A program made the translations under genes and the position numbers. A stretch of DNA of 64,000 nucleotides from Streptomyces sp. R41 (GTDB lineage Bacteria; Actinomycetota; Actinomycetes; Streptomycetales; Streptomycetaceae). The stretch is from assembly GCF_041053055.1 (NCBI RefSeq), contig NZ_CP163443.1, forward strand, positions 5,377,001 to 5,441,000, read 5' to 3'. Below are positions 36,850-45,379 of the stretch, one piece after another (the first letter of the stretch is position 1; each line of letters opens with the position of its first letter). The notes beneath the pieces were generated by a model. It did not search any database, was not told the DNA's origin, and saw nothing but the letters and a program-made list of their open reading frames with translations.

Positions 36850-37005
36850 AGTTTCGGATCACCCGCTTTCCTTGATCTTTGCCTGCCTAAGATCACCACC
36901 GACGGGTGGTTCGACCAGCCATCCGGCAGCAGGCGGGGGAAAAGCGCACGAGCCCGCCGACTCGAAATGGTTCGGCGGGCCCACCTTTTCGGACGTGGGC
37001 CCTTC
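36850..37005 (+). promoter_or_regulatory. Structured leader with two mutually exclusive hairpins
   Basis: Stem 1 is GATCTT/AAGATC (36874-36894). Stem 2 is GCCCGCCGA (36952-36960) with TCGGCGGGC (36972-36980). Stem 3 is GGGCCCAC (36977-36984) with GTGGGCCC (36995-37002). Stems 2 and 3 both need bases 36977-36980, so only one can form at a time. Stem 3 ends 18 bases before the TTG start and just before the AAAGGAAA ribosome site. No known riboswitch class was recognised. Confidence 0.45.
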
Positions 37006-37020
37006 TCGAAAGGAAATCCC

Positions 37021-37584
37021 TTGACGGTTGGAAAGTCCTTGACGGTGGGCAAGTCTCTCGCCACGTTCGCCCTCGTGGGCGGCGCGCTCGCCGGCGGTGT
37101 CGCGTTCGCCTCTCCGGCGGCCGCGGTCAGCTCGTGCTCGGACTCGTTCGCGCACCAGTTCAACATCATTTTCCCGGGCCAGAAGCCCGAGACGACGTAC
37201 TACATAGAGAATTGTGCCGACGTGACCTCGGGGAAAGTGGCCGCGTCGAGCAACGTGAGCTGGAATATCGTCGACGACCAGGTGATCGACAACAGCAAGA
37301 GATTCACCTCGTTCAAGATCACGACGCGGATCGAGTCGCGTGCGGACTCGGGCGGCAGCGACACGATCGTGGCCTCGAAGACGTGCGACTGGACGGCCCT
37401 GTTCAACAACAACTACTCGGGCCCCGGTGAGCCCGGTCCCGCGAGCACCTGCACCGTGCCGTCGGTGACGTACAACAAGGACCTGTACTGGTCCTCGGAC
37501 TCGACGGTCGTGTACGACATCGAGGGCGACGGCAAGGGCGCGATCACCAAGGAGCTGTACGGCTCGCCGCTCATGCACGGCTGA
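37021..37584 (+). CDS. Secreted protein of unknown function
   Basis: 187 residues. A signal peptide (SLATFALVGGALAGGVAF, cut after SPAAA) is followed by a mature protein of about 150 residues with four cysteines (SSCSD, ENCAD, KTCDW, STCTV) that could form two disulfides. No known domain was recognised. The start is TTG 37021, chosen because AAAGGAAA lies 4-5 bases before it; the first 12 residues are a repeated TVGKSL. The unusual leader RNA upstream suggests post-transcriptional control. Confidence 0.65.
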   Translation: MTVGKSLTVGKSLATFALVGGALAGGVAFASPAAAVSSCSDSFAHQFNIIFPGQKPETTYYIENCADVTSGKVAASSNVSWNIVDDQVIDNSKRFTSFKITTRIESRADSGGSDTIVASKTCDWTALFNNNYSGPGEPGPASTCTVPSVTYNKDLYWSSDSTVVYDIEGDGKGAITKELYGSPLMHG

Positions 37585-37597
37585 TCCCCGCAGAGAC

Positions 37598-37638
37598 CGA
37601 AGAGGGCCTGCCGCGAACCGCGCGGCAGGCCCTCTTCG
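37598..37638. terminator. Bidirectional hairpin terminator
   Basis: An 18-bp perfect stem (CGAAGAGGGCCTGCCGCG and its complement) with loop AACCG, between the secreted-protein gene and the convergent carboxypeptidase gene. Confidence 0.9.
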
Positions 37639-37680
37639 TCGTGTGCGCGGGCCTCCTCGGCGAAGGCCCGTGTGCCTCGC

Positions 37681-38577
37681 CTACTTGGCGAAGCCGTAGT
37701 TCAGCAGCTTCTTCGCGTCCGCCGTGCGGGCGTCGATCGACGTGGAGGCGAGAACCGTGCCGATGACCGTCTTGCCGTCGCGGGTGGCGGCGAAGACGAG
37801 GCAGTACTTGGCCTCGGGACCGGAGCCGGTCTTGACGCCGATCGTGCCGGTGTAGCCGGTCAGCAGCGGCTTGTTGGTGTTCTCCCAGGTGTAGTAGCGG
37901 TAGCCGCCGCTCGCGGTGGTGACCTTCTGCTTCGTGGTCACCGTCTTCACGATCGACTTGAAGGTCGAGTTCTTCATCGCGCTGCTGGCGATCTTCGTCA
38001 GGTCGCGCGGCGTCGAGTAGTTCGAACCGTGGCCGATGCCGTCGAACGAGTCGAAGTGCGTGTTCGTCAGGTGGAGGCTCGTCGCGGCGGCGTTCATCTT
38101 GCCGATGAACGACTTCACGCGCGCGGCGCGGGTCGTGCCGCTGCCGAACTTGTCGGCGAGCGCGTAGGCGGCGTCACAGCCGGACGGCAGCATCAGCCCG
38201 TACAGGAGCTGACGGACCGTGACCTTGTCGCCGACGATCAGGTGCGCCTGAGAGGCGTTGTTGGCGACCACGTAGTCGCTGTACGCCTTCTGGATCGTGA
38301 CCTTCGCGTCCAGGTTGAGGTTCGACTGCGCGAGCACGACCTTGGCGGTCATGATCTTGGTGGTGGAGCCGGTGGAGCGGCGGGTGTCCGCGGCCTTGGT
38401 GTAGAGGGTCGTGCCGGTGCCGTTGTTCATCACGTAGCCGCCCGCGGCGGCGATCGTGGGCGTGGTCACGGCACCCGCGGGTGCCGCGCCGAAGGCGCCG
38501 GCGGCCAGCACGGCGCCGGTCGTGAGAGTCACAGCGGCGGCCCTGCGGAAACGCGTGCCCTTAATGCCGGTAATCAA
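37681..38577 (-). CDS. D-alanyl-D-alanine carboxypeptidase-like exported serine hydrolase
   Basis: 298 residues. A signal peptide (FRRAAAVTLTTGAVLAAGAF, cut near PAGA-VTT) precedes a PBP5-type (peptidase S11) domain with the active serine in GSTTKIMTA (SxxK) and KTGSG near the C-terminus. The second motif is SGC instead of the usual SxN. It should trim the last D-alanine of peptidoglycan peptides outside the cell. Start TTG 38577 has GGAG 8 bases before it; upstream in-frame sequence is low quality and would spoil the signal peptide. Confidence 0.85.
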   Translation of the reverse strand: MITGIKGTRFRRAAAVTLTTGAVLAAGAFGAAPAGAVTTPTIAAAGGYVMNNGTGTTLYTKAADTRRSTGSTTKIMTAKVVLAQSNLNLDAKVTIQKAYSDYVVANNASQAHLIVGDKVTVRQLLYGLMLPSGCDAAYALADKFGSGTTRAARVKSFIGKMNAAATSLHLTNTHFDSFDGIGHGSNYSTPRDLTKIASSAMKNSTFKSIVKTVTTKQKVTTASGGYRYYTWENTNKPLLTGYTGTIGVKTGSGPEAKYCLVFAATRDGKTVIGTVLASTSIDARTADAKKLLNYGFAK

Positions 38578-38725
38578 AATGAACGCTCCGAATGCGCGAA
38601 ATGCCCCTGGGAGAGCGGCACATGGCAGTGCCGTCTCACGTACGGACTCGTGAAGAACGGAAAGGGATGTACGGCGAAGGGGTGAGAGTTGTGTGACGTG
38701 GGTTACACCGGTGGCCTCGCGTGAT

Positions 38726-38788
38726 CCATGCAGGCCTCCCGGCGTCCATGGAAGTCTCCCGGCGGCCCATGAAGGCCTCCCGGCGGTC
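38726..38788. repeat. 20-21-bp degenerate repeat, three copies
   Basis: CCATGCAGGCCTCCCGGCGT, CCATGGAAGTCTCCCGGCGGC and CCATGAAGGCCTCCCGGCGGT start at 38726, 38746 and 38767 between the carboxypeptidase and GntR genes. The spacing is two DNA turns. It could be slippage or an operator array. Confidence 0.7.
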
Positions 38789-38829
38789 CGCATGCTGAAA
38801 TACCCGCGACCATGCGTACGTGTTGTATC

Positions 38830-38835
38830 TATGAT
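38830..38835 (+). promoter_or_regulatory. -10 element TATGAT of a leaderless promoter
   Basis: TATGAT-N6-ATG before the GntR gene; the closest -10 to consensus in the window. Confidence 0.5.
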
Positions 38836-38841
38836 GTGCGC

Positions 38842-39528
38842 ATGCCCTCAGCCCCACCCGTGTCCGCGAACCAGTCACTGAAGCAGCCCATGAAGCAACC
38901 CCCCGCCGCCGACCGTGTCTACGCGCACGTCAAGCAGGGTGTCCTGGAACGCCGTTACGAGGGCGGGACGCTGCTCACCGAGGGTGAGCTCGCCGACGCC
39001 GTGGGGGTCTCCCGCACTCCGGTGCGCGAGGCGCTGCTCCGGCTCGAGGTCGAGGGGCTGATCAAGCTCTACCCGAAGAAGGGCGCGCTCGTCCTGCCCG
39101 TCTCCGCACAGGAGATCGCGGACGTGGTCGAGACCCGGCAGCTCGTCGAGGAACACGCCGCGCGCAAGGCCGTACCGGCTTCGCCGCAGCTCATCGCACG
39201 GCTCGAGGAGTTGCTGGCGCAGCAGAGGGAGCAGGCCGCCGCCGGGGATCTGGCGGGAGCCGCGGTCACCGACCGCTGCTTCCACGCCGAGATCGTCCGC
39301 AGCGGCGGCAACGAGATCCTCTCCCGGCTCTACGACCAGCTCCGCGACCGGCAGTTGAGGATGGGAGTCGCCGTGATGCATGCCCACCCCGACCGGATCA
39401 CCAAGACGCTCACCGAGCACCAGCAGATCCTCGAAGCGCTGCGCTCCGGCGACGCTGAGGCGGTCGTCGGAATCATCCACCGGCACGTCAGCTGGTTCTC
39501 CAACCTGGCGCGGGGCGAGCTCCGATGA
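38842..39528 (+). CDS. GntR-family (FCD) transcriptional regulator
   Basis: 228 residues. The winged helix has LLTEGELADAVGVSRTPVRE followed by ALLRLEVEGLIKLYPKKGAL; the C-terminal FCD domain has ETRQLVEEHAARKA and histidines suited to metal binding (FHAEIVRSGGN, TEHQQIL, HRHVSWF). It overlaps the next gene, an MFS transporter, by ATGA, so it probably controls that transporter in response to a carboxylic acid. ATG 38842 is chosen from the TATGAT promoter. Confidence 0.9.
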   Translation: MPSAPPVSANQSLKQPMKQPPAADRVYAHVKQGVLERRYEGGTLLTEGELADAVGVSRTPVREALLRLEVEGLIKLYPKKGALVLPVSAQEIADVVETRQLVEEHAARKAVPASPQLIARLEELLAQQREQAAAGDLAGAAVTDRCFHAEIVRSGGNEILSRLYDQLRDRQLRMGVAVMHAHPDRITKTLTEHQQILEALRSGDAEAVVGIIHRHVSWFSNLARGELR

Positions 39529-40829
39529 GCTCCAGCTCCGCTGTGACGCTGCCCGGTGACCCGCCCGGCGGCCGGCGCGCGATCGCCGTCTGGGGCATCG
39601 GTGTCTCCGTCTACTTCGTCGCCGTCATCTTCCGTACGTCGCTGGGAGTGGCCGGGCTCGACGCCGCCGACCGCTTCCACGTGGGCGCCTCCGCCCTGTC
39701 CACCTTCTCGATCCTGCAACTCCTCGTCTACGCGGGCATGCAGATACCCGTCGGCCTGCTGGTCGACCGGCTCGGCACCAAGAAGGTGCTGACCATCGGC
39801 GTCCTGCTCTTCACGGCGGGGCAGTTGGGCTTCGCGTTCTCCTCCTCGTACGGCATGGCGCTCGCCTCGCGCGCGCTGCTGGGCTGCGGCGACGCGATGA
39901 CGTTCATCAGCGTGCTGCGGCTCGGCACCCGGTGGTTCCCGGCCCGGCGCGGTCCGCTGGTCGCGCAGCTCGCCGGTCTGGTCGGCATGGCGGGCAACCT
40001 GGTCTCGACCCTCGTCATCGCGCGGCTGTTGCACGGGGTCGGCTGGACGGCGGCGTTCGCGGGCAGTGCGCTCGCCGGTGTCGTGGTCCTCGTACTCCTG
40101 CTGCTGTTCCTGAAGGACCACCCCGACGGACACGAGCCGGAGCCGTTCCCGCACCAGGGGGCCGCGTACGTCCGTCGCCAGATCGCCGCGTCCTGGCGGG
40201 AGCCCGGTACTCGGCTCGGCCTGTGGGTGCACTTCACGACGCAGTTCCCGGCGATGGTGTTCCTGCTGCTGTGGGGCCTGCCGTTCCTGGTCGAGGCGCA
40301 GGGGCTCAGCCGGGCGACCGCCGGTGAGCTGCTGACGCTCGTCGTCCTCTCCAACATGGTCGTCGGCCTGATCTACGGGCAGATCGTCGCCCGGCATCAC
40401 ACGGCGCGGCTTCCGCTGGCGCTCGGCACGGTGGCGGCAACGGCGGTCGTCTGGGCGGCGGCGTTGGCGTACCCCGCCGAGCACGACCCCATGTGGCTGT
40501 TGATCGTGCTCTGCGTGGTGCTGGGGGCCTGCGGCCCCGCCTCGATGATCGGCTTCGACTTCGCCCGGCCCGCCAACCCGCCCGAGCGTCAGGGCACCGC
40601 CTCCGGCATCACCAACATGGGCGGTTTCGTCGCCTCCATGACGACACTGCTGGCCATCGGGGTGCTCCTCGACGCGACCGGCGACAACTACCGAGTCGCT
40701 TTCGCCGCCGTGTTCGTCCTTCAGGCGATCGGCCTGAGCCAGATCTTCCGGTTGCGGAAGCAGGCGGCCAGGAGGGAGCGGGAGCGGTTGGTGGCGAGTC
40801 GGGTGGAGACGGTGCACGTGCCTGCGTAG
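39525..40829 (+). CDS. MFS transporter
   Basis: 434 residues, with about 12 membrane helices. The motif between helices 2 and 3 is GLLVDRLGTKKV, the MFS signature, and LASRALLGCGDAMTFISVLR follows. C-terminal residues GASGIT-type (GTASGITNMGGFVASM) are typical of anion or sugar-acid carriers. The substrate is unknown; coupling to a GntR/FCD regulator points to an organic acid. Confidence 0.88.
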   Translation: MSSSSAVTLPGDPPGGRRAIAVWGIGVSVYFVAVIFRTSLGVAGLDAADRFHVGASALSTFSILQLLVYAGMQIPVGLLVDRLGTKKVLTIGVLLFTAGQLGFAFSSSYGMALASRALLGCGDAMTFISVLRLGTRWFPARRGPLVAQLAGLVGMAGNLVSTLVIARLLHGVGWTAAFAGSALAGVVVLVLLLLFLKDHPDGHEPEPFPHQGAAYVRRQIAASWREPGTRLGLWVHFTTQFPAMVFLLLWGLPFLVEAQGLSRATAGELLTLVVLSNMVVGLIYGQIVARHHTARLPLALGTVAATAVVWAAALAYPAEHDPMWLLIVLCVVLGACGPASMIGFDFARPANPPERQGTASGITNMGGFVASMTTLLAIGVLLDATGDNYRVAFAAVFVLQAIGLSQIFRLRKQAARRERERLVASRVETVHVPA

Positions 40830-40880
40830 CGGTACGTCGGTACGCAGCGGCACGTCGGTGCGTCGGTGCCCAGCGGTACG

Positions 40881-41642
40881 TCAGGTCGTGGGAACCAGCG
40901 TGAGGTAGGCCAGGCCCAGGATGCCGCGGTAGCTCATCCAGGCGCGGCGGTGGCGGTCGAGTCGTTCCCTGGTCTCGGCCGCGAGGGGGTGGTCGGTGTG
41001 GCCGGCGAGCCACACCTCCGTGTCCGCCTGGTAGCCCGACTCGAACTCCTCCCACTCGTCCATGGATGCCGTCTCGATCCACTCGGGCCGGAAACCGGCG
41101 GCGACCGCGAGATCGACGAGTGCCGGGAGTTCGTAGTGCTCGTCGGCCGAGGCGCCCGGCCACATGCCGGACAGTTCGGCGGGCGTGGGCGTGCGCTGCC
41201 AGAAACCCTCGCCGAGCAGCACGCGGCCGCCGTCGGCGACGAGTCGGCGCAGCTCGCGGAGGGCCTCGACGGTGTGCCCGGGAGCCTCGGCCTCGCTGAG
41301 GGCGTGGTCGGCGCCGAGACACAGGACGAGGTCGGCGGGGCCGTGAGCCGTGCCGAGCGCGGACTCCTCGACGAAGTCGACCCTGTTCGCCAGCCCTCGC
41401 TGCGCCGCGCTCCGTCGGCCGCGGTCCAGGTCATCGGCGTTCAGGTCGATGCCGATGCCCTTGGCGCCGGGGGTGGCGGCCAGGAGACGGAGCATCAACT
41501 CGGCCCAGCCGCAGCCGATGTCGAGCACGGTGGTGGGATTCGTCCGGGTCAGGCGCTCCACCAGGCGTGTTGCTCGTGCCTCGGAGAGGGGGCCGTGGAA
41601 GGTGAGGCGGGTGAGGCGGGGTGGGGCCGCGGGGTCGGTCAT
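40881..41642 (-). CDS. Class I SAM-dependent methyltransferase
   Basis: 253 residues. The S-adenosylmethionine motif I is VLDIGCGWAELMLRLLAATP, with the acidic end of strand 2 in GIDLNADDL and motif IV in DLVLCLGADHAL. The substrate is unknown. The ATG is 7 bases from a TACCCT element. A repeat hairpin lies upstream. Confidence 0.85.
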   Translation of the reverse strand: MTDPAAPPRLTRLTFHGPLSEARATRLVERLTRTNPTTVLDIGCGWAELMLRLLAATPGAKGIGIDLNADDLDRGRRSAAQRGLANRVDFVEESALGTAHGPADLVLCLGADHALSEAEAPGHTVEALRELRRLVADGGRVLLGEGFWQRTPTPAELSGMWPGASADEHYELPALVDLAVAAGFRPEWIETASMDEWEEFESGYQADTEVWLAGHTDHPLAAETRERLDRHRRAWMSYRGILGLAYLTLVPTT

Positions 41643-41649
41643 GGGGGGA

Positions 41650-41655
41650 AGGGTA
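41650..41655 (-). promoter_or_regulatory. -10 element TACCCT of a leaderless promoter
   Basis: Minus-strand TACCCT-N7-ATG before the methyltransferase gene. Confidence 0.45.
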
Positions 41656-41715
41656 GGTCCGTGGGGGTGGCGGTAGTAGTTTTTTTCGCCCCCTCCGCCC
41701 CTACCCGCCCCGTAC

Positions 41716-41735
41716 CTGGGGGCTGCCGCCCCCAG
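41716..41735. repeat. Common Streptomyces intergenic hairpin
   Basis: CTGGGGGC-TGCC-GCCCCCAG, an 8-bp palindromic element of a type seen many times in Streptomyces intergenic DNA; it may act as a terminator for the gene at 41821-42645. Confidence 0.65.
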
Positions 41736-41820
41736 AGCCCCGCTTCGGCCTTGACGGCCTCGTCCTCGAACGCGGACGGGCCAAAGACTGCCGGCCGGGG
41801 CGAAGAGACCGGCGAAGCAC

Positions 41821-42645
41821 TCACGGTGTGACTTTGAGAGACCTGAGGATCGCGGTCGTCAGGTCCGGGTCGCCCTCTGCCTTGATGCGGTCCATGACGG
41901 TGTCGGCGTGGACGCGGCCGCAGGCCAGGCGGACGAAGGTTTCCCAGTCGAGGGCGAGGGTGGCGGCCGGGCCGAGGGAGGGGGCGCCGTCTATGGAGCC
42001 GCGCCCGTCGGCGTCGACGCGGACCGTGCGCAGGAACTCGACGGGGCCGTGGACGTCGAAGACGACCGCCGAGTTCGCCGGGGCGCCCGCGTCCTTGGCG
42101 ACCACCTTCGGAAGGGCGGCGAGGAGTTCGTCGCGGACGATGAGCGCGCCCGGGGAGTCGAGGTTGCCCGGCCGGCCGAGGGCGGCGCGGAGATCCTGCT
42201 CGTGCACCCAGACGTCGAACGCGCGGTTCCGCATGGCCTGTTCGAGGGTGATCTCGGTGCCGAGGGGGCCGCGCACCTTGGTGTCGGGCTGCCGGGACTC
42301 GTTCCGCAGCTGGCGGTTGCGGCGGATGATCGTGTACTCCAGCTCGGAGGTCATCTCCGGAGCGGTGTGGTGGCGGCGTACGTCGACCTGCATCTCCATG
42401 TACCGCTGGTACTCGTTCGTCACGTGGTACAGGTCGCGGGGGAGCGTGTGGATCGGCCGCGGGTCGCCGAGCATCTCGCAGTCCATGCCGATGACGTGCG
42501 AGACGAGGTCGCGCACGGACCAGCCGGGGCACGGGGTGCGCCGGTTCCACTCGCCTTCCACAAGGGGCTGCACCAGCTCTGATATCGCGTCGATCGAATG
42601 GGTCCAGGCGTCGGCGTAGGACTGAAGGCTGGGATGCAGACTCAC
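41821..42645 (-). CDS. Maleylpyruvate isomerase family (DinB-fold) protein
   Basis: 274 residues. The N-terminal half is a mycothiol-dependent maleylpyruvate isomerase-type four-helix bundle with TPCPGWSVRDLVSHVIGMD, holding one of the metal histidines, and WVHEQDLRAALGR, another. The C-terminal half resembles a sterol-carrier-like domain. Family members use mycothiol as cofactor, but most are of unknown reaction. Confidence 0.8.
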   Translation of the reverse strand: MSLHPSLQSYADAWTHSIDAISELVQPLVEGEWNRRTPCPGWSVRDLVSHVIGMDCEMLGDPRPIHTLPRDLYHVTNEYQRYMEMQVDVRRHHTAPEMTSELEYTIIRRNRQLRNESRQPDTKVRGPLGTEITLEQAMRNRAFDVWVHEQDLRAALGRPGNLDSPGALIVRDELLAALPKVVAKDAGAPANSAVVFDVHGPVEFLRTVRVDADGRGSIDGAPSLGPAATLALDWETFVRLACGRVHADTVMDRIKAEGDPDLTTAILRSLKVTP

Positions 42646-42799
42646 GGAACGGGACCCCTCGGGCGGTTGGACGCGGGCAGTGCACAGGCAGCGGGTGTCT
42701 TGGGACGCTAAGTTACGCTGCTGTGAGGCACCCCGGCAGTGCTTTCGTGTGACGATCGTAGGCCCGTATGGACGGCTCGAATGCCAGGACGGTGGTAGT

Positions 42800-43618
42800 G
42801 TGCGCGCCTCTCTCCTCCAGATCGACGTAAACGGGGCCGAATCGGTCGATGCGCGTCGGCGGCGTGTGGCCGCTCTCGTACGAGAACAAGCCGGTGTCGA
42901 TCTCGTGGTGCTGCCCGAGCTGTGGACGACCGGCGCGTTCGCCTACGAGGCGTTCGCGGCGGAGGCCGAGCCGCTGGAGGGGCCCACGTACGAGGTGATG
43001 GCCAAGGCGGCGAGCGACGCGGGGGTGTGGCTGCACGCCGGCTCGATTCCCGAGCGGACCGCGTCCGACAGCGGCTTCGCCGCCGGTGAGGGCACCCTGT
43101 ACAACACCTCTCTCGTCTTCTCGCCCTCCGGTGAACTTGCCGCCGCCTACCGGAAGATCCACCGGTTCGGCTTCGACAAGGGGGAGGCCGTGCTGATGGG
43201 GGCGGGGGCGGAGCTGGTGACGGTGCGGCTGCCGGAGACGGTGGTCGGGGTCGCCACGTGTTACGACCTGCGGTTCCCGGAGCTCTTCCGTGGGCTCGTC
43301 GACGCGGGCGCCGAGACATTTGTCATCCCTGCCGGGTGGCCCGAGCGGAGGCGCTCGCACTGGACGCTGCTCGCGCAGGCGCGGGCTGTCGAGAACCAGG
43401 CGTTCGTGCTGGCCTGCGGGACTGCGGGTACGCATGCGGGAGTTCCCCAGGCGGGGCACTCGATCGTGGTGGACCCGTGGGGGGAGGTTCTCGCCGAGGC
43501 GGGGGCCGGCGAGGAGGTCCTCACCGTGGACTTCGACCCCGCGAAGGTCGCGACCACGCGGGAGCAGTTCCCCGCGCTCAAGGATCGGTTGCTGGGGCTT
43601 GCTGCTCCTCGGCGCTGA
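42800..43618 (+). CDS. Carbon-nitrogen hydrolase (nitrilase superfamily)
   Basis: 272 residues with the full Glu-Lys-Cys set: Glu at about 40 in VLPELW, Lys in YRKIHRFGF and Cys in ATCYDLRFPEL. Members hydrolyse amides or nitriles; this length and motif set fit omega-amidase-like or carbamoylputrescine-type amidases. Start GTG 42800 gives MRASLLQID, the normal first beta strand, and has AGGACGG before it. Confidence 0.88.
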   Translation: MRASLLQIDVNGAESVDARRRRVAALVREQAGVDLVVLPELWTTGAFAYEAFAAEAEPLEGPTYEVMAKAASDAGVWLHAGSIPERTASDSGFAAGEGTLYNTSLVFSPSGELAAAYRKIHRFGFDKGEAVLMGAGAELVTVRLPETVVGVATCYDLRFPELFRGLVDAGAETFVIPAGWPERRRSHWTLLAQARAVENQAFVLACGTAGTHAGVPQAGHSIVVDPWGEVLAEAGAGEEVLTVDFDPAKVATTREQFPALKDRLLGLAAPRR

Positions 43619-43810
43619 TTGGTTCGGCACCCGGGGTCGGGGCTGAGCTCGGGGCTGAGCTCGGGGGTGGTGCGCTTGCCGTTGCTGACAGCGTGCCGCT
43701 CTCTCTGGGACGGGTGCCGCCCCCAGCGGCGCGCATGCCCGCAGCCATGACGGATGGATGGCGTCCCTGGGTGGGCCGCCGCCCTCGCGGTACGCATGCC
43801 TGTGGCTACG

Positions 43811-44308
43811 TCAGTCCTCCTCGCCCCGTTCCTTCTCCGCCAAGTGGATGACGCATACCGCCACCGCGATCAGCAGGGCGGGATCCGTGTCCTCGCGCAC
43901 GACATCGACGCCGTACGTCTCGCGGACGTGGAGCCAGCGGCGGGAGATCTGGGCGAGGAGTTCGTTGTCGTAGTCGATGGCGAACTCGCGGTCGAGGATT
44001 TTGCCGCTGACGTCGAGTTCGGTGCCGTCGACGAGGGACACGCGGTAGTGGTTGCGGAGCAGGGACAGGCGTTTGCGCTTGATGGTCGCCAGGGGATCGC
44101 CGTCCCGCTCGATGATCATCGTGTCGCGCAGGGCGAACATCTTCTGGTGGATGTCGATCAGGACCCGCCCGTGGGTGTCCTTCAGCTCGAAGGTGTCCCG
44201 CAGCCGCATGGCCTTGCCGTCGACGAGGAAGACCTTGTTGCCGTGGTCGTCCTCGATCCAGTAGTCCTCACCGAAGCCGAGGAGCCGGTCGCGTACGAGG
44301 TATCTCAT
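43811..44308 (-). CDS. LURP-one-related (DUF567) protein
   Basis: 165 residues, a Tubby-like LURP-one fold: MRYLVRDRLLGFGEDYWIED then DTFELKDTHGRVLIDIHQK and IDYDNELLAQISRRW. These proteins in bacteria have no established reaction; a lipid- or membrane-related role is speculated. The ATG overlaps the stop of the upstream GlxA-type regulator (ATGA), so the two are one operon. Confidence 0.85.
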   Translation of the reverse strand: MRYLVRDRLLGFGEDYWIEDDHGNKVFLVDGKAMRLRDTFELKDTHGRVLIDIHQKMFALRDTMIIERDGDPLATIKRKRLSLLRNHYRVSLVDGTELDVSGKILDREFAIDYDNELLAQISRRWLHVRETYGVDVVREDTDPALLIAVAVCVIHLAEKERGEED

Positions 44309-45327
44309 GCCATCACCGGTTCCCCGGTGGGCGGTCCGAAACGCCGTCGGTAGGCCGACGGGCTGAGTCCGGTCGCGTGGCGCAGCCGCGCCCGCAGGTT
44401 CGCGGCGGTCCCCAGACCGCTGCGTTCCGCCACCACGTCCAGCCGTTCCTCCCCGCGCTCGATGAGCCGGCAGGCGAGCGCGACCCGCTCCCCGGTCAGC
44501 CACGCGAGTGGGGTCGTGCCCAGCTGGGCGCGGAAGCGGCGGTGCAGCGTCGCCGGGCTGACCGCCGCGCGCGTTGCCAGGTCCGCGACCGTCAGTGGTT
44601 CGCCGAGCCGCTCCTGCGCCCAGGCCAGCAGGGGTGCGAGGGACTCGTCCGGTACGTCGGGCACGGGCCGCTCGACGAACTGGCGCTGACCGCCGTCGCG
44701 ATGCGCGGCGAAGACCAGTCGGCGGGACACCGCGTTGGCGATCTCCGCGCCGTGGTCGCGCCGCACGACGTGCAGCCCGAGGTCGAGCGCGGACGCGCTG
44801 CCGGACGCGGTGAGGATGTCGCCGTCGTCGACGAAGAGGACGTCCGGCTCCAGGCGCACCCGCGGAAACCGCGTCCGGAAGGACTCCGCCCACATCCAGT
44901 GGCAGGCCGCCCGCCGCCCGTCCAGCAGTCCGGCCTCCGCGATCGTGAACGCGCCGGAGCAGAAGCCGATGAGCCGGGCGCCCCGCTCGTGCGCCCGGCG
45001 TACGGCGTCCAGCACCTCAGGGGAGCGCGGGGCGTCGGTGTCGGGCCGGTTCGGCACGATCAGCGTGTCCGCGCTCTCGGCCGCGTCGAGCCCGGAGACA
45101 TCGGTGAGCGTGAAGAACCCGTCCCGCATCCGGGTCCGTGGCTCGGCGGCGCACAGCCGGAAGTCGTACAGCTCCCGCCCGAGTTCGGGTCTGCGCAGCC
45201 CGAAGATCTCAATGGCGCAGCTCATCTCGAAGGGGTTGGAGTTCTCGTCGACGACCAGGACGACGCGGTGGGTGGCCCCGCGGAGGGGCACCCCACGGGG
45301 CGGCGGCTGAGAGGATCCTTGCGGCAT
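44305..45327 (-). CDS. GlxA-family regulator (DJ-1/PfpI + AraC)
   Basis: 340 residues. The N-terminal DJ-1/PfpI-like domain contains the nucleophile-elbow cysteine in IGFCSGAFTIAEAG; the C-terminal AraC domain has LATRAAVSPATLHRRFRA and LSPSAYRRRFG. It should activate or repress neighbouring genes after binding a small ligand. It is divergent from a cupin gene 52 bases away, a likely target. Confidence 0.9.
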   Translation of the reverse strand: MPQGSSQPPPRGVPLRGATHRVVLVVDENSNPFEMSCAIEIFGLRRPELGRELYDFRLCAAEPRTRMRDGFFTLTDVSGLDAAESADTLIVPNRPDTDAPRSPEVLDAVRRAHERGARLIGFCSGAFTIAEAGLLDGRRAACHWMWAESFRTRFPRVRLEPDVLFVDDGDILTASGSASALDLGLHVVRRDHGAEIANAVSRRLVFAAHRDGGQRQFVERPVPDVPDESLAPLLAWAQERLGEPLTVADLATRAAVSPATLHRRFRAQLGTTPLAWLTGERVALACRLIERGEERLDVVAERSGLGTAANLRARLRHATGLSPSAYRRRFGPPTGEPVMA

Positions 45328-45379
45328 ATGCGATTTCTAGCACTCGCGGCGCCGCCCGGCCACCGCCGAGGATCGCCGT

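Noticed and set aside
36850..37005. Cyclic-di-AMP (ydaO) or cobalamin riboswitch
   Set aside because: The conserved boxes of these classes were not found; only generic hairpins are present.
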